Part shown: one piece after another, positions 1-9,937 of the stretch
Layout of the letters: each line of letters starts with the position of its first letter
How positions within the stretch are numbered: position 1 is the stretch's first letter
From: Pogonophryne albipinna
Lineage: Eukaryota > Chordata > Actinopteri > Perciformes > Artedidraconidae
Assembly (NCBI GenBank): GCA_028583405.1
Contig: CM053243.1
Span: 29,625,632 to 29,689,631 of the forward strand
DNA length: 64,000 nucleotides
Direction of reading: 5' to 3'
The notes under the pieces: model-generated
Told to the model about the DNA's origin: nothing
What the model saw: only the letters and a program-made list of their open reading frames with translations
The model's database searches: none
Position numbers and translations under genes: made by a program

Positions 1-451
1 AGATGGGATGTCTTTCTAGAAGAGTGCTGCAGAAAAAGTCAATAGCGTTTGAATAGCTTTTAAGTTCTTCTTCTTGAAAACACAAGCTCAAGGTATTTAA
101 ACATTTTCTCCTACAACTGAAATCGTAAGCTTTTACATGTCAGAAAATTAGAGTTTGGACTACTAAACGTCTTAACAGCGAACACGTAGAGGTTTTTTAA
201 CTTTGGTGTAGTTTGTTCATAGTGTTAGATTTGACTCCCGACGACTTATGTTTTCTTAAAGGTGATATGTTTTCTTACTGAACAAAGAGTAAATGTATCA
301 TACACTTTTGTTCACAATATCTTCTGTTATAATCATAAACCCAATGAAAAATCACATTGACTTTTTGTCAATGGAACCGGTGCAATGCTAATTGCGTCAT
401 ACCTGCAACACTACACTTACACAAGGTAGCATTAACAAACAAAACTGACCG
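1..451. other. AT-rich non-coding stretch, nothing recognised
   Basis: No ORF, domain or clear repeat partner inside this window. It is presumably the flank of, or an insertion into, the truncated 3' LTR. Confidence 0.4.
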
Positions 452-696
452 TGACCAACATGGAGGGAGACAGGAAAGACAAACAATGAACCGACAGGGG
501 AACACAGGGAAAGACTAAATACAGAGAGGTGTAATCACGGGACAAGAAACAGCGGGGTAAAGGAGGGAGAAAAACGACAGGAAGGCACACACAGGAAGTA
601 GGACCAGACAAGACACAAGGACGAAAACATGAGACAGGGAACACAGAACAGCAAAACAAAACCCATTACCAGACAGATAACACCAAAATCGTGACA
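452..696 (-). mobile_element. 3' LTR (truncated) of an LTR element
   Basis: Read on the minus strand it begins tgtcacgattttggtgttat at 696 and continues through ctgttctgtgttccctgtct to ccctccatgttggtcac, where identity with the 5' LTR ends. A G-rich polypurine tract (plus strand cccccctcaagg at 700-711) lies immediately inside it, as expected at a 3' LTR junction. The outer part, including the polyadenylation signal seen in the 5' LTR, is missing. Confidence 0.65.
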
Positions 697-774
697 GAAC
701 CCCCCCTCAAGGGACAGATTCCAGACGTCCATAATAAAGTCCAACATTTCTAAAAGGGAGGTGGAGGGGGTCTG

Positions 775-908
775 GAGGACGGGTTTGGGCTGACAGCCCG
801 GGGGCACGGCAGAGGACCAGGAAGGGGTCTCGGGCGGACGGCCCGGGGGCAAGGCAGAGTTCGAGGAGGGGGTCTCGGGCGGACAGCCCGGGGGCAAGGC
901 AGAGTTCA
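775..908 (-). repeat. 45-bp coding minisatellite, three copies
   Basis: Three copies of a unit containing gacagcccgggggcaaggcagag, encoding NSALPPG-PPETPS on the minus strand in another frame from the main ORF. It is GC-rich and in register every 44-46 bp. Confidence 0.75.
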
Positions 909-937
909 AAAAGGGGCGAAGGCCACAGCGGGCGAAC

Positions 938-2086
938 TCAGGGGCCGGGCATGAGGACGAAGGCAGCGGCTGGAAGAGTCAGGGGGCCGGGCTCGAGGGC
1001 GAAGGCTGCGGCTGGGGAACTCAGGGGGCCGGGCTCGAAGGCGAAGTCGCCGGGCTCGAGGGCGAAAGCCGCTGGGGAACTCTCTAGAGGGGACTCGAGA
1101 GGGGACTCGAGAGGGAACTTGAGTGGGAACTTGAGAGGGAACTCGAGAGGAGACTTGAGAGGTGACTTGAAAGGGGACTCGAGAAGAGACTCGAGAGGGG
1201 ACCTGAGAAGGAACTTGAGAGGGGACTCGAGAGGAGACATGAAAGGGGACTCAAGAAGAGACTCGAGAGAGAGGGCTTGAGAGGGGACTTGAGAGGGAAC
1301 TCGAGAGGTGACTTGAGAGGGGACTCGAGAAGGGACTTGAGAAGGGACTTGAGAGGGGACTCGAGAGGGGACTTGAGAGGGGACTTGAGACGGCCGGTAC
1401 GCGGACAGGACACGGGGAGCTGGCGTCGGCCCGTACGCCGACAGGAGACGAGGTGCTGGAGTCGGCCGGAGAGCCAACAGGTGACGAGGAGCCGGAGTCG
1501 GGACCATGGCTGCTGGGCACGGAACAGAAGCCTGGATCATGGCTGCATGGGCCGGTTCTAGAGCCGGAACCATGGCTGTATGGGCCGGTACTGGAGCAGG
1601 GACCATGGCTGTATGGACCGGTTCTGGAGCAGGGACCATGGCTGTATGGGCCGGTTCTGGAGCCGGAACCATGGCTGTGGGGACCGGAACTGAAGCCTGG
1701 GTCATGGCTGTGTTGGCCGGTTCTGGAGCCGGAAACATGGCTGTGTGGGCCGTTACTGGAGCCGGAACCACTGGAGCACGGGCTGGAATCTTGGTCTTGC
1801 GTCTCCTCGAGATTTTTTGGAGGATCCGTGGGCCTCCCAAGGTCTGGTCATACCCCAGGAAAGGGTTAGAGGCTTCAGACAAGTCTTCAGGACTACTTGT
1901 GAGAAGCTGTAGCCACTCAGGCAACAAGCTCCTGAGCCAGGGCTTGCGAGCAACCTCCTGGCGTGCCTCCTTCAAGGCAGCCTCCCTACCCCGTCTAGAT
2001 GAGGCGTTATTCCAAGTGTAAAAAATGTACTCCAGAGAGTACCCAAGACGTTCTGCCTGTAGAGCAAAAATAATCTGCTGAGTCCA
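938..2086 (-). CDS. Repetitive proline-rich ORF of the LTR element, family unknown
   Basis: The open frame runs from about 2086 to the stop at 938; the first in-frame Met is at 1975, giving 345 residues. The non-repeated N-terminal part reads QAERLGYSLEYIFYTWNN, REAALKEARQEVARKPWLRS and SPEDLSEASNPFLGYD, a possibly helical gag-like domain; that is inference. It is followed by about nine VPAPEPAHTAM-type repeats, three PTPAPR-LLSAY repeats, then a run of SQVPS/LESPL repeats. An upstream ATG next to the LTR (about 2103) is out of frame, so this copy carries a frameshift near 2075. No enzyme motif was recognised. Antisense and other-frame ORFs over the same repeats are shadows. Confidence 0.5.
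   Translation of the reverse strand, partial: WTQQIIFALQAERLGYSLEYIFYTWNNASSRRGREAALKEARQEVARKPWLRSLLPEWLQLLTSSPEDLSEASNPFLGYDQTLGGPRILQKISRRRKTKIPARAPVVPAPVTAHTAMFPAPEPANTAMTQASVPVPTAMVPAPEPAHTAMVPAPEPVHTAMVPAPVPAHTAMVPALEPAHAAMIQASVPCPAAMVPTPAPRHLLALRPTPAPRLLSAYGPTPAPRVLSAYRPSQVPSQVPSRVPSQVPSQVPSRVPSQVTSRVPSQVPSQALSLESLLESPFMSPLESPLKFLLRSPLESLLESPFKSPLKSPLEFPLKFPLKFPLESPLESPLESSPAAFALEPGDFAFEPGPLSSPAAAFALEPGPLTLPAAAFVLMPGP
1080..1392 (-). repeat. 15-bp minisatellite (gaggggacttgagag)n
   Basis: About 20 imperfect copies of a purine-rich 15-bp unit on the plus strand. All three minus frames stay open through it (SPLES-, SQVPS- or SSPLS-like), which explains the overlapping ORFs; only one continues the main ORF. 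Confidence 0.85.
1500..1785 (-). repeat. 30-33-bp coding minisatellite (VPAPEPAHTAM)n
   Basis: The unit gagccggaaccatggctgta plus tgggccggttctg repeats about nine times. The minus strand encodes the undecapeptide repeat of the main ORF. Plus-strand frames are shadows. Confidence 0.85.
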
Positions 2087-2104
2087 AAGTTGGTCGGTTC
2101 ATTC

Positions 2105-2284
2105 TGTTATGATCTCTGTTAAGATTGCGGAATTGTGGAAAAGGTAGGACCCAAATGCAGACTACAAAAAAGGTAAGAAAAGTCTATAAACAAAAAGCGA
2201 GCTTTATTCTCCATGACCAACATGGAGGGAAACAGAAAAGACTAACAATGAACCGACAGGGGAACATAGGGAACGACAAGACTA
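2105..2284 (-). mobile_element. 5' LTR, inner part
   Basis: On the minus strand it reads ccctccatgttggtcatgg, then AATAAA (2203-2208, a polyadenylation signal), then tgcatttgggtcctacc, and ends gatcataaca at 2105. The tgcatttgggtcct block recurs in the solo LTR at 14790-15149, so the two are related. The outer part of this LTR lies beyond the LINE insertion, at about 5574-5634. Confidence 0.65.
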
Positions 2285-5200
2285 AATACAAATCAAATCA
2301 AGTTTTATTTATATAGCACATTTATAAACGATTTTTGGTCGAGCCAAAGTGCTGTACATATAATAAAAATAGCCTACAGTAGAGACACTTTACAGCAAAT
2401 ACAACAGCACAGATTGTTCAGAATATCAGTATGAGAAAAACGACACCCTCTGTCCTTTGACCCTCACATCGTACAAGGAAAAACTTCCAGAGAAAACCCA
2501 CAGTTTAAGGGGAAAAATGGGAGAAACCTCAGGGAGAGCAACAGAGGAGGGATCCCTCTCCCAGGACGGACAGACGTGCAATAGATGCCGTGTGTAAATC
2601 TAAGAGATAATACATTTTACAGCATATAGACCGAATGTTAGGAAATGCATGTGTCTGTAATAAGAAGATGAATCCACGAGGATGTCAGCTACAATCCTGT
2701 GGAAGCCATCAGGGAAGCAGCATGACAAGACCCAAGGCAGGACCGCAGAGACGGGTTCAGCCACGACCCAAACGTCCACGACTTAATCCAGAACTCAGGA
2801 TAGAGGATCCAAGACACAGGACTACAGCAAGAGGATCAGCCTCGACTCCGGATCCCGGCGTAGCTATAGATACAAAACAAGAAAAAAGATTTGGCTGGGT
2901 TAATCGGAACAAGAGAATACACAGACACAGACAGAGAGGGAAAGGGTCATTGGATACAAGTTATTCTTGATAACCCTCTAGAAAGATCTCATGAACTTCC
3001 CCACTCAATCTATCAAGACCCGAACAGTTCTATTAGATATAGGATAAGAAACAGAGATAGGGAGCACAACAACCTATCTCTTCGTCAGATGCACTCCCCC
3101 GCTTATCTAAGCGACTCTGTACCCCGTTACCCTCTACAAGGCCATAGACCAGCAGAGGGAAAATGGGGGGTGTGTAAGGGTAAGGGTTTTTAAGAATAAA
3201 CCGCAAGGGTCTAAAGGGAAAAAATATGAAATATAAGGTACTATATTTTAAGTAATCCTATCTACTATTCCTATATTTGAATAATGTATAAACTATTTTA
3301 AAAATACTTTATGAAATCCTATGTTATGTTATAAATATTAAAATAAAGAACTAAATGAATAAATAAATAAATAAATGAATAAATAGATAATTAAACAAAA
3401 GTCAAAGAGAAAAAGTGAGTTTTAAGTGTTGATTTAAAAAAAAAACAGGGTCTGGGCCGACCTCACATGGAGGGGCAAAGTATTCCAGAGCCTCGGGCCA
3501 GCCGCTGCAAAAGCTCGATGCCCTCTGGTTTTAAGCCTGGTCTTAGGCACTATCAACAACAGCTGATCAGCCGACCTTAAGGCTCTGCCTGGGGTGTAGC
3601 GATGGAGGAGTTCGGCTATATAGGCAGGAGCCAGCCCATTTAGGGCTTTAAAAACAAATAAAATGAGTTTAAAATCTATTCTGAACCGAACTGGAAGCCA
3701 GTGCAATGAAGCCAGAATTGGGGTGATATGGTCGCGCTTTTTATGGCCAGTAAGAAGACGTGCAGCTGCATTCTGAACTAGCTGGAGGCGTCTAATTGAG
3801 GCCTGGTCCATACCCACATACAGCGCATTGCAGTAATCCAGTCTCGAGGTAACAAAGGCGTTAATAACCCTTTCTAGGTCTTTAAAAGATAAAAACGACT
3901 TGGTCTTAGCCAATAGTCGTATTTTGAAAAAGCAGGTCTTGACTACAGTGCTAACCTGCTTATCAAATGTAAAGGCGCTGTTAAAGGTCCCTCCAAGGTT
4001 CATAACAGAGGGGAAAATATTTTTATTGAGGTAGCCCAGAATATCAACCGGGGAGACTGTTGGTTGGGGTCCAAAAAAGATGACCTCGGTCTTACTCTCA
4101 TTAAGGGTGAGGAAGTTTTGGCTCAGCCAGGATTTAATCTCTGTTAAGCAGTCCTTCAACTGCTGTAATGAGTTGGCATTTTGATTGAGAGGCAGATAAA
4201 TCTGTACATCATCAGCGTAACAATGGAAGGGGATATTATATTTTGTAAGAATTGAACCTAGGGCAGTATGTACAATAGAAAAAGGATGGGGCCCAAAATC
4301 GAGCCTTGGGGAACCCCATAGGTAAGAGGGGCTTTGGCAGAGGAGAAGACACCTAACTGCACTGAGAAGCTACGGTCCGTCAAATAAGACCTGAATCATG
4401 CAAGGGCAGAGCCTGTGATGCCTGCGGACTGTTCAAGCCGTGACAACAGGATACTATGATCCACAGTGTCAAAGGCAGCAGTTAAATCTAACAGCACCAA
4501 GACAGCTGGGCTGCCTGAATCGGCGGCGAAGAGCAGATCATTAAAAACTCTTAAAAGGGCTGTTTCAGTACTATGCATAGGTTTAAAGCCAGACTGAAAA
4601 TTTTCATCGATACCATGCGTGGTTAAAAATAACTGCAACTGGGCGTAGACTACTCGCTCCAGGGCTTTAGATAAAAAGGGTAGCTGGGAGATGGGCCTGA
4701 AATTTGCGAGAATGGAGGGATCGAGATTTTTCTTTTTAAGTAGTGGCTTAACCACAGCATGTTTGAAGGCAGCTGGGACACATCCTGAGCTAAGAGAGGT
4801 GTTTACAAGCAATAAAACACTTGCTTCAACTGATTCAAAAACATCTCTAAAGAAGCGAGAGGGAATGCTGTCTAAGGTACAGTTTGTCGGCCGCAGGTGC
4901 TTGACTACTTCCGAGAGAGAAGAGAGGGATACAGGCTCAAAATGGTCGAGGACAGCAGGGCACAGAAAGGGAGCAGGATCTGGGGTAGCACTAGTATAGG
5001 CTAGCCTAAGAGCAGATACTTTTTCGATAAAAAATGTAAGAAATGTATCGCAGAGAGTAGTTGATGGCACAATTGGAGAAGCATCACAAGGATTAATGAT
5101 CGAATTGAGGACATTAAAAAGAACTTGAGGTTTATGGCTGTTTTTGGAGATTAACAGAGAAATATACTCTGTTTTGGCTGCTTTGACTGGCGTCTGATAA

Positions 5201-5573
5201 TCGGAAAGGCAAGCTCGAAGAATTTCTAAGGAGACATGAAGTTTATCCTTTTTCCATTTTCTCTCTGCACGCCTACAAGCGCATCTAAAAGCGCGAGTAC
5301 AATCATTGAGCCACGGCTCTGAAAGAACTTTGTTGCGTCTACATTTTCCACCACAGATTTGGCGAAATTGGTCCGTGCGCAAAGCATTGTGGGGATTTGA
5401 AGGATGCGAAGTCTACCCATGTGCAGCCTCGAAATTACCCCCAAACCAAGGACGCGGCCTCGGTGGAATTCAAAGTATGCTGGAGATTGGAACAGTCCTT
5501 CGGCGGCACTCGATGACGTAGCATCCTTGAAATATTGGCTTGGAAGCCAGTTTCCTCGAGATTGAGAAACGGC
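2285..5573 (-). mobile_element. 5'-truncated L2/CR1-like LINE inserted in the 5' LTR
   Basis: The minus strand carries RT from 5382 down: NFRPISQLPFLSKALERVVY, LDLTAAFDTVDHSILL, a stop at 4396-4398, [16 protein letters not shown] in the next stretch, CYADDVQIYLPL (YADD at 4209-4220) and a C-terminal frame at 4159-3434 (SRLDYCNALYVG, LHWLPVRFRIDF, LWNTLPLHVRSAQT). There are at least two frame breaks. The endonuclease is absent. The 3' UTR (3430-2290) matches the LINE end at 26732-27400, and the 3' tip is a short ttgattt tail next to LTR sequence. It is an inactive copy. Confidence 0.88.
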
Positions 5574-5653
5574 CAGGGAACACAGAACAGCAAAACAAAA
5601 CCCCGGACAGACAGATAACACTAAAACCGTGACATAACACCAAAATTGTGACA
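5574..5653 (-). mobile_element. 5' LTR, outer end, separated by a LINE insertion
   Basis: The sequence gggaacacagaacagcaaaa and ggacagacagataacactaa matches the 3' LTR at 640-696 and reaches the terminal gtgaca at 5629-5634. A short partial duplication (taacaccaaaattgtgaca) follows to 5653. About 130 bp of LTR between this end and 2284 are missing compared with the 3' LTR. Confidence 0.6.
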
Positions 5654-6705
5654 AATTGCATTGGGGGGATGTTCTGCAGAGGAATGCTGATCTGGCTGGG
5701 ACAATGTGTGAATTGTGTGCTCTGTTGTTTGATCTGATTGAATTTGTTTGCATGAGGTCAGAGATAAAACAGGGTGTTTGGTGGTGATGTAAGAGGATCA
5801 GAAGCTCTGAAATCTGGAGGTTTCTTAACTGGAATAATACGGAAACCTTTCACCCTAAGGTGCTTGTGTGTTTGAAACTACTCAACAGGCTCAGATAACA
5901 TGGAGTGGATGGCATAGCCGGTAATTCATCTGGTGTAAATTTAGATGCAGCCCTAATCAGTCGGGAGAAGTTTGCAGCCGGTATAATCTTACAGTGCTTC
6001 TAGCTTACTATTTGTTAAATGTAATTTACAATAATGCTTTACTGTCATCTCTAGTACAGGTGTAACCAACAATAAAGAGCATATTTCGTTGTTTCAAGCA
6101 AGAGATGGTAAAGGATGGAAAGGCTTCAGCCAACTATTCTTTTCATTATTGATTTTTACAAATATTTGTTATAATAATGGATGAAATGTCTTTCCATTAA
6201 CATAACAAAGTATACAGTTGCACACAGTTCAAGGTGATGTCTTTAGATGTGTTGTTTTGTCAATCCAAAATAGAAGGTTATTTTGTGTTAATAAATATAA
6301 AATAGTGAAAAGCAGGAAATATTCATATTTCTTCCACTAACTGAAAGGCTGTTTGCATTAAAATGACCTCAGTGTCGATTTGATTGATCAATCAGTTAAT
6401 CCATCGATTAAGATTAAAATAATTTCTGTAAACAACCTAACATTCTGAGTGATGGATTACAACATAAACACTTTTACAGTCACACATGCGTCTCTTCTTA
6501 AAACTTCAATGACACTAAGGACTGGAAACTTTTTTATTTTATTTTTATGGCAACTAAACCATAAAGATTAAAAAGGAGGTCAAAGTTAAAAGTCGTCTGT
6601 GAATTCTTCCATTGTTGTGACAGAACTCATTTTAGAGAAGACCAGTGTTCAATGTCTAAAAACCATAAAACCCTGATAAATACGCAGAGAATACACTGTG
6701 CACTG

Positions 6706-6709
<4 letters not shown>

Positions 6710-6767
<58 letters not shown>
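6710..6767. repeat. (AG)n microsatellite
   Basis: About 29 pure ag units followed by a short attgattg block. Confidence 0.95.
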
Positions 6768-6770
<3 letters not shown>

Positions 6771-7103
6771 ATTGATAGATAGGAGAGCTTTGGTTTTCAA
6801 TGCTGTGTAGAAGATCTGTTAACTTACTGCCTGCAAGGTCTTAAACCCCATAATATTTGGGTTTCAAATAAGCTCAAGGATGTCCTGTGTCATCATTATC
6901 AGCACGTTGATGTCTGAACATATTTCAGCAGCCATGCTTTTGTCCCTTCATGTTGTTGGTCATGTGTTAATGATTTTCCTGAGTGTTGTGTCACTGAATG
7001 CCATTGGCATGGAAACCTTAGTGTTTTTCTTTGTGAAATTGAGTGCGTAAATCTGTTGCTTATGTGTATTATGAGCACATGATGCCGTTCTCATCTAGAA
7101 GAC

Positions 7104-7198
7104 ATTACATTACATTACATTACATGTCACTTATTAAACGCTTTTACCCAAAGCGACCTACATACATTCAATACTGTGGGCAATCTCCACAGGAGCAA
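7104..7198. repeat. LINE-tail-like fragment with (CATTA)n
   Basis: Begins with four cattacatta-type units, then tattaaacgcttttacccaaagcgacct and gtgggcaatctccacaggag. The reversed tail agtcgctttggataaaagcg of the L2 LINEs at 31045 and 43620 is recognisable, so this is probably a short L2-related 3' fragment in the minus sense. Confidence 0.65.
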
Positions 7199-9690
7199 AA
7201 TATAATTTCATCCCAACAGATGCAGTGTCAAGCCTCTTATCACACAAAGTGTCACAGCAGCCAGAAGTATGGGATTGATTGGCCTCTTCTCTCAGACTGA
7301 GTGTCACAGGCGCTGAACAGCAGCTACCTCCATTACCAGCTGATCACGGCTGAACCTCCAACTCACACAGATTGCTCAGCGTGTTGGCCTCCATACCTCT
7401 TCAGTTTCCCTTCAGCTTATCTCTACAGGGTGGATGCTGCATCAAAGTGAGATAATGGGCCTGTATTAAGGTTAACAGCTTGGGTTTCAGGCCTGTCTTT
7501 TAAATGTGGCAGCCAGTGAATAAGGCCGCCCCTGCTCTTACTGGGCGCATGCCTCCTTGGCCTCCCTGCATTGGCTCTGTGTGTCTGGGTCGATGCAGCA
7601 CTAGAGCAGCAAAAGCACACAGTGTTCAGTGCTATCGGCAGAATGGGGAGCCTGTCTGGCCAATCTCGGCCTGAGCTGTCACTGCGATCGGCTCACCCCT
7701 GCATACAAACTATTGGATAAAAGGGATCCAAAATGCTCTGCTTGGATTGGTTATTTACACATCTCTGCGAGGACAGTACTGTCCACCTGCAGCAAAAATG
7801 TGGAGGATCATTATCTGAAATTAATCCTCTAAAGACAAGCCAGGTTTTGAATACTGTATATGGCTTCTTCTCCAGTGACCGCAGAACACAACTTGGAGAA
7901 TGGGATTTTTCCAATCACACAGAAAGCAGGTCTGTATGTCTATCGATTGTCCTGTGTGAAGCATCAATCATTAACCTGTGCTACTATGGCATGGTGTGAT
8001 AGGAAAGGGAGTGGAAAAACACATTGCTGTTGTTGCAGGTCCACTGCACTGCATCCGTGCTCTGCCAGGGGATACTGAACTCAAGTTTGTTTTGCAATAA
8101 CATGTAATCCTGTACCAAGGAACGCAACAGCACTCGGACCAACTGAGGTGTGTGTTCATTGGGTAATCTGGAGACTGTGTGTGTGTTTTCCCAGCTGCAC
8201 TTCATGCTCCACAGTACACTGTGGGATGATGAGTTTTTTTGATGCATGGGTCATTGCAGTTCAGTTTATCTCGGCTCCTCTGCATTGCTGAGGAATATAT
8301 AACACATACAAAATGCAATTGAAACAGGATAAAGGTTCTCCTTTGCATCTGCTGAATATTTCTTTGGAGCATGCATGAATCTTAGCAGGAAGGATTGGAT
8401 TGTGGCGATGCAGAGTTCACACAAAAATCCCTTTTAGTGCAACAGAATTTAGGATAAAGAGATTGTATCAGACTCAAAACTGTTACATAAAATGACTGAG
8501 GAGCCCCTACCTCTTCATCCTGCTGAACCATTTCTCTTTATGTGTAAATGAACACGCCTACTGTGATGTCACAGTGAAAAGGTTCCACTAATGATTAACA
8601 AGACTCATCAATACCCTGGGTTTAGGGGACATGCATGTTCTAATTATAGCTGGCAATAATCAGAATACCATGTGCTTTGGTTAGGATCCAATGCCACTCA
8701 TGCATGGAAATAAGACAGGACTGATTTTTTTAAAAGGAAGAAAATCCCCACTCTGACACTCAGGAATAACGTAAAAGACAGTGCTTGTTTTTGTGTCTTT
8801 AAGGATTTGTCAAATTGAAGACTAAAAAGGACAATTTGTGGGGATTCTTTCGGCCAGACAGGCACTGACTTCTTGAATTACTATCTTTAAACGGTCTCAT
8901 CAGGCAACTATAGATTACATTTGATAATAAGTATTATATAAACACCCATTTCTAGGACAAATAATAATGTGGTGCATTATAAATTCCTAAAAAATATAAA
9001 TTTGATTAGAATCCAGTGTATTTCTATTTGTGAGTCAGGGCAGATAAGAGTGAAATCAATGGCTGTTTTTGTAGAATTGCATAACAGGTCTTAGTCATGC
9101 ATGAGCAGCTGAGTCTGTAGGCTGTGTTCCCTTTTAAACTGTTTGACTCCGACATGTCACCATTATTGGTTTCATCGTGGACTATCATTGGCTCTCTTGC
9201 AGAATCACTAGACTGAAAGTGGAGAAGGGGGCTTTTGATGGCAAATAGTTTCAAGTCATTTGTGCAGCACCTATCCATAATGGCAGTAAGTCTAATTATT
9301 ATTTTAAAGCCTTAGTATTGCATTCACCATACAAATTGTAGTTCTTGTTTATATATGGTACTTTCGGCTGCCCTGCACGCTAGACGTGATTTATGTAACT
9401 CAGCATAAGGGGCCTTTTTTTTAAGCATCTTTTAGCTAATGTTGTGTGTGCAACATTACTTTTTTGGTTCCCTTATTGCTCTTACATTTGTTTTCAATTG
9501 CGTCATGCAGATGTTTTCTGCAAAAAAATACCCCAAAAACCCACTATATACTGTTGGCCAACATTTAGCAACTGTCTGGTTAACATAGTGGAGCGTTAGC
9601 AGCTAAATAGACTTTTTATTTCATTATAGTGTACAGTAATCGATGCCATTTCATTTATATTGTAAGATCACAGTACCACAGTACACTCAC

Positions 9691-9937
9691 TACACTCCCC
9701 CCTCCCTCCCTCCACCCGCAAAAAAATGCTTATCAATATATCTTAAACAACAGAGCCATGAAAATAAACATAAAACTGAAACAAAAATAAAAAATAAATA
9801 AACCCACATCAAAGTAAAACAAACAAATAATTATACAATTAATTATACAATACAGCGACAATATAGACAATGACAACACAACTAGTATTTCCGGCCGTCA
9901 GGAAAAATAGCCACAGAGTGCACCATTCCATCACTGG
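9691..9937 (-). other. Probable 3' UTR/tail of the L1-type LINE
   Basis: Downstream of the last LINE frame the sequence is A-rich on the plus strand (aaaataaaaaataaataaac) and ends at a ctccctccctccacc pyrimidine tract. The exact 3' end of the LINE is not visible. Confidence 0.4.

Larger units (their letters stand above)
697..2104 (-). mobile_element. Internal region of a non-autonomous LTR element
   Basis: A 1.4-kb internal region between two LTR-like sequences in the same orientation. It holds one proline-rich frame and several minisatellites but no protease, reverse transcriptase, RNase H or integrase motif, so it would depend on another element. Just inside the 5' LTR an ATG follows almost at once (GAATGAACCGACC on the minus strand), with no evident tRNA primer-binding site. 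This organisation, and the lack of a primer site, leave the class uncertain. Confidence 0.6.
5654..9690. other. Mostly unique non-coding DNA
   Basis: No gene recognised on either strand; ORFs here are under 90 codons and lack motifs. It contains the (AG)n tract at 6710-6767 and a LINE-tail-like fragment at 7104-7198. Splice-like blocks could belong to a neighbouring host gene outside the window, but nothing supports one. Confidence 0.45.

Noticed and set aside
951..2021. Plus-strand and other-frame ORFs over the minisatellites at 951-2021
   Set aside because: They are shadows kept open by repeat units of 15, 30-33 and 45 bp. Only the minus-strand frame ending at 938 links to a non-repetitive domain.
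2635..3193. Plus-strand basic ORFs near 2635-3193
   Set aside because: They lie in the 3' UTR of the minus-strand LINE, and the related UTR at 26900-27300 does not keep the frames.
5226..5753. 175-residue minus-strand ORF as an upstream LINE domain
   Set aside because: It crosses from LINE into LTR sequence and has no endonuclease motif; it is a chance frame at the insertion junction.
7423..8247. Cluster of short ORFs at 7.4-8.2 kb as a possible host gene
   Set aside because: Frames are 60-88 codons on both strands without motifs or consistent splice signals.
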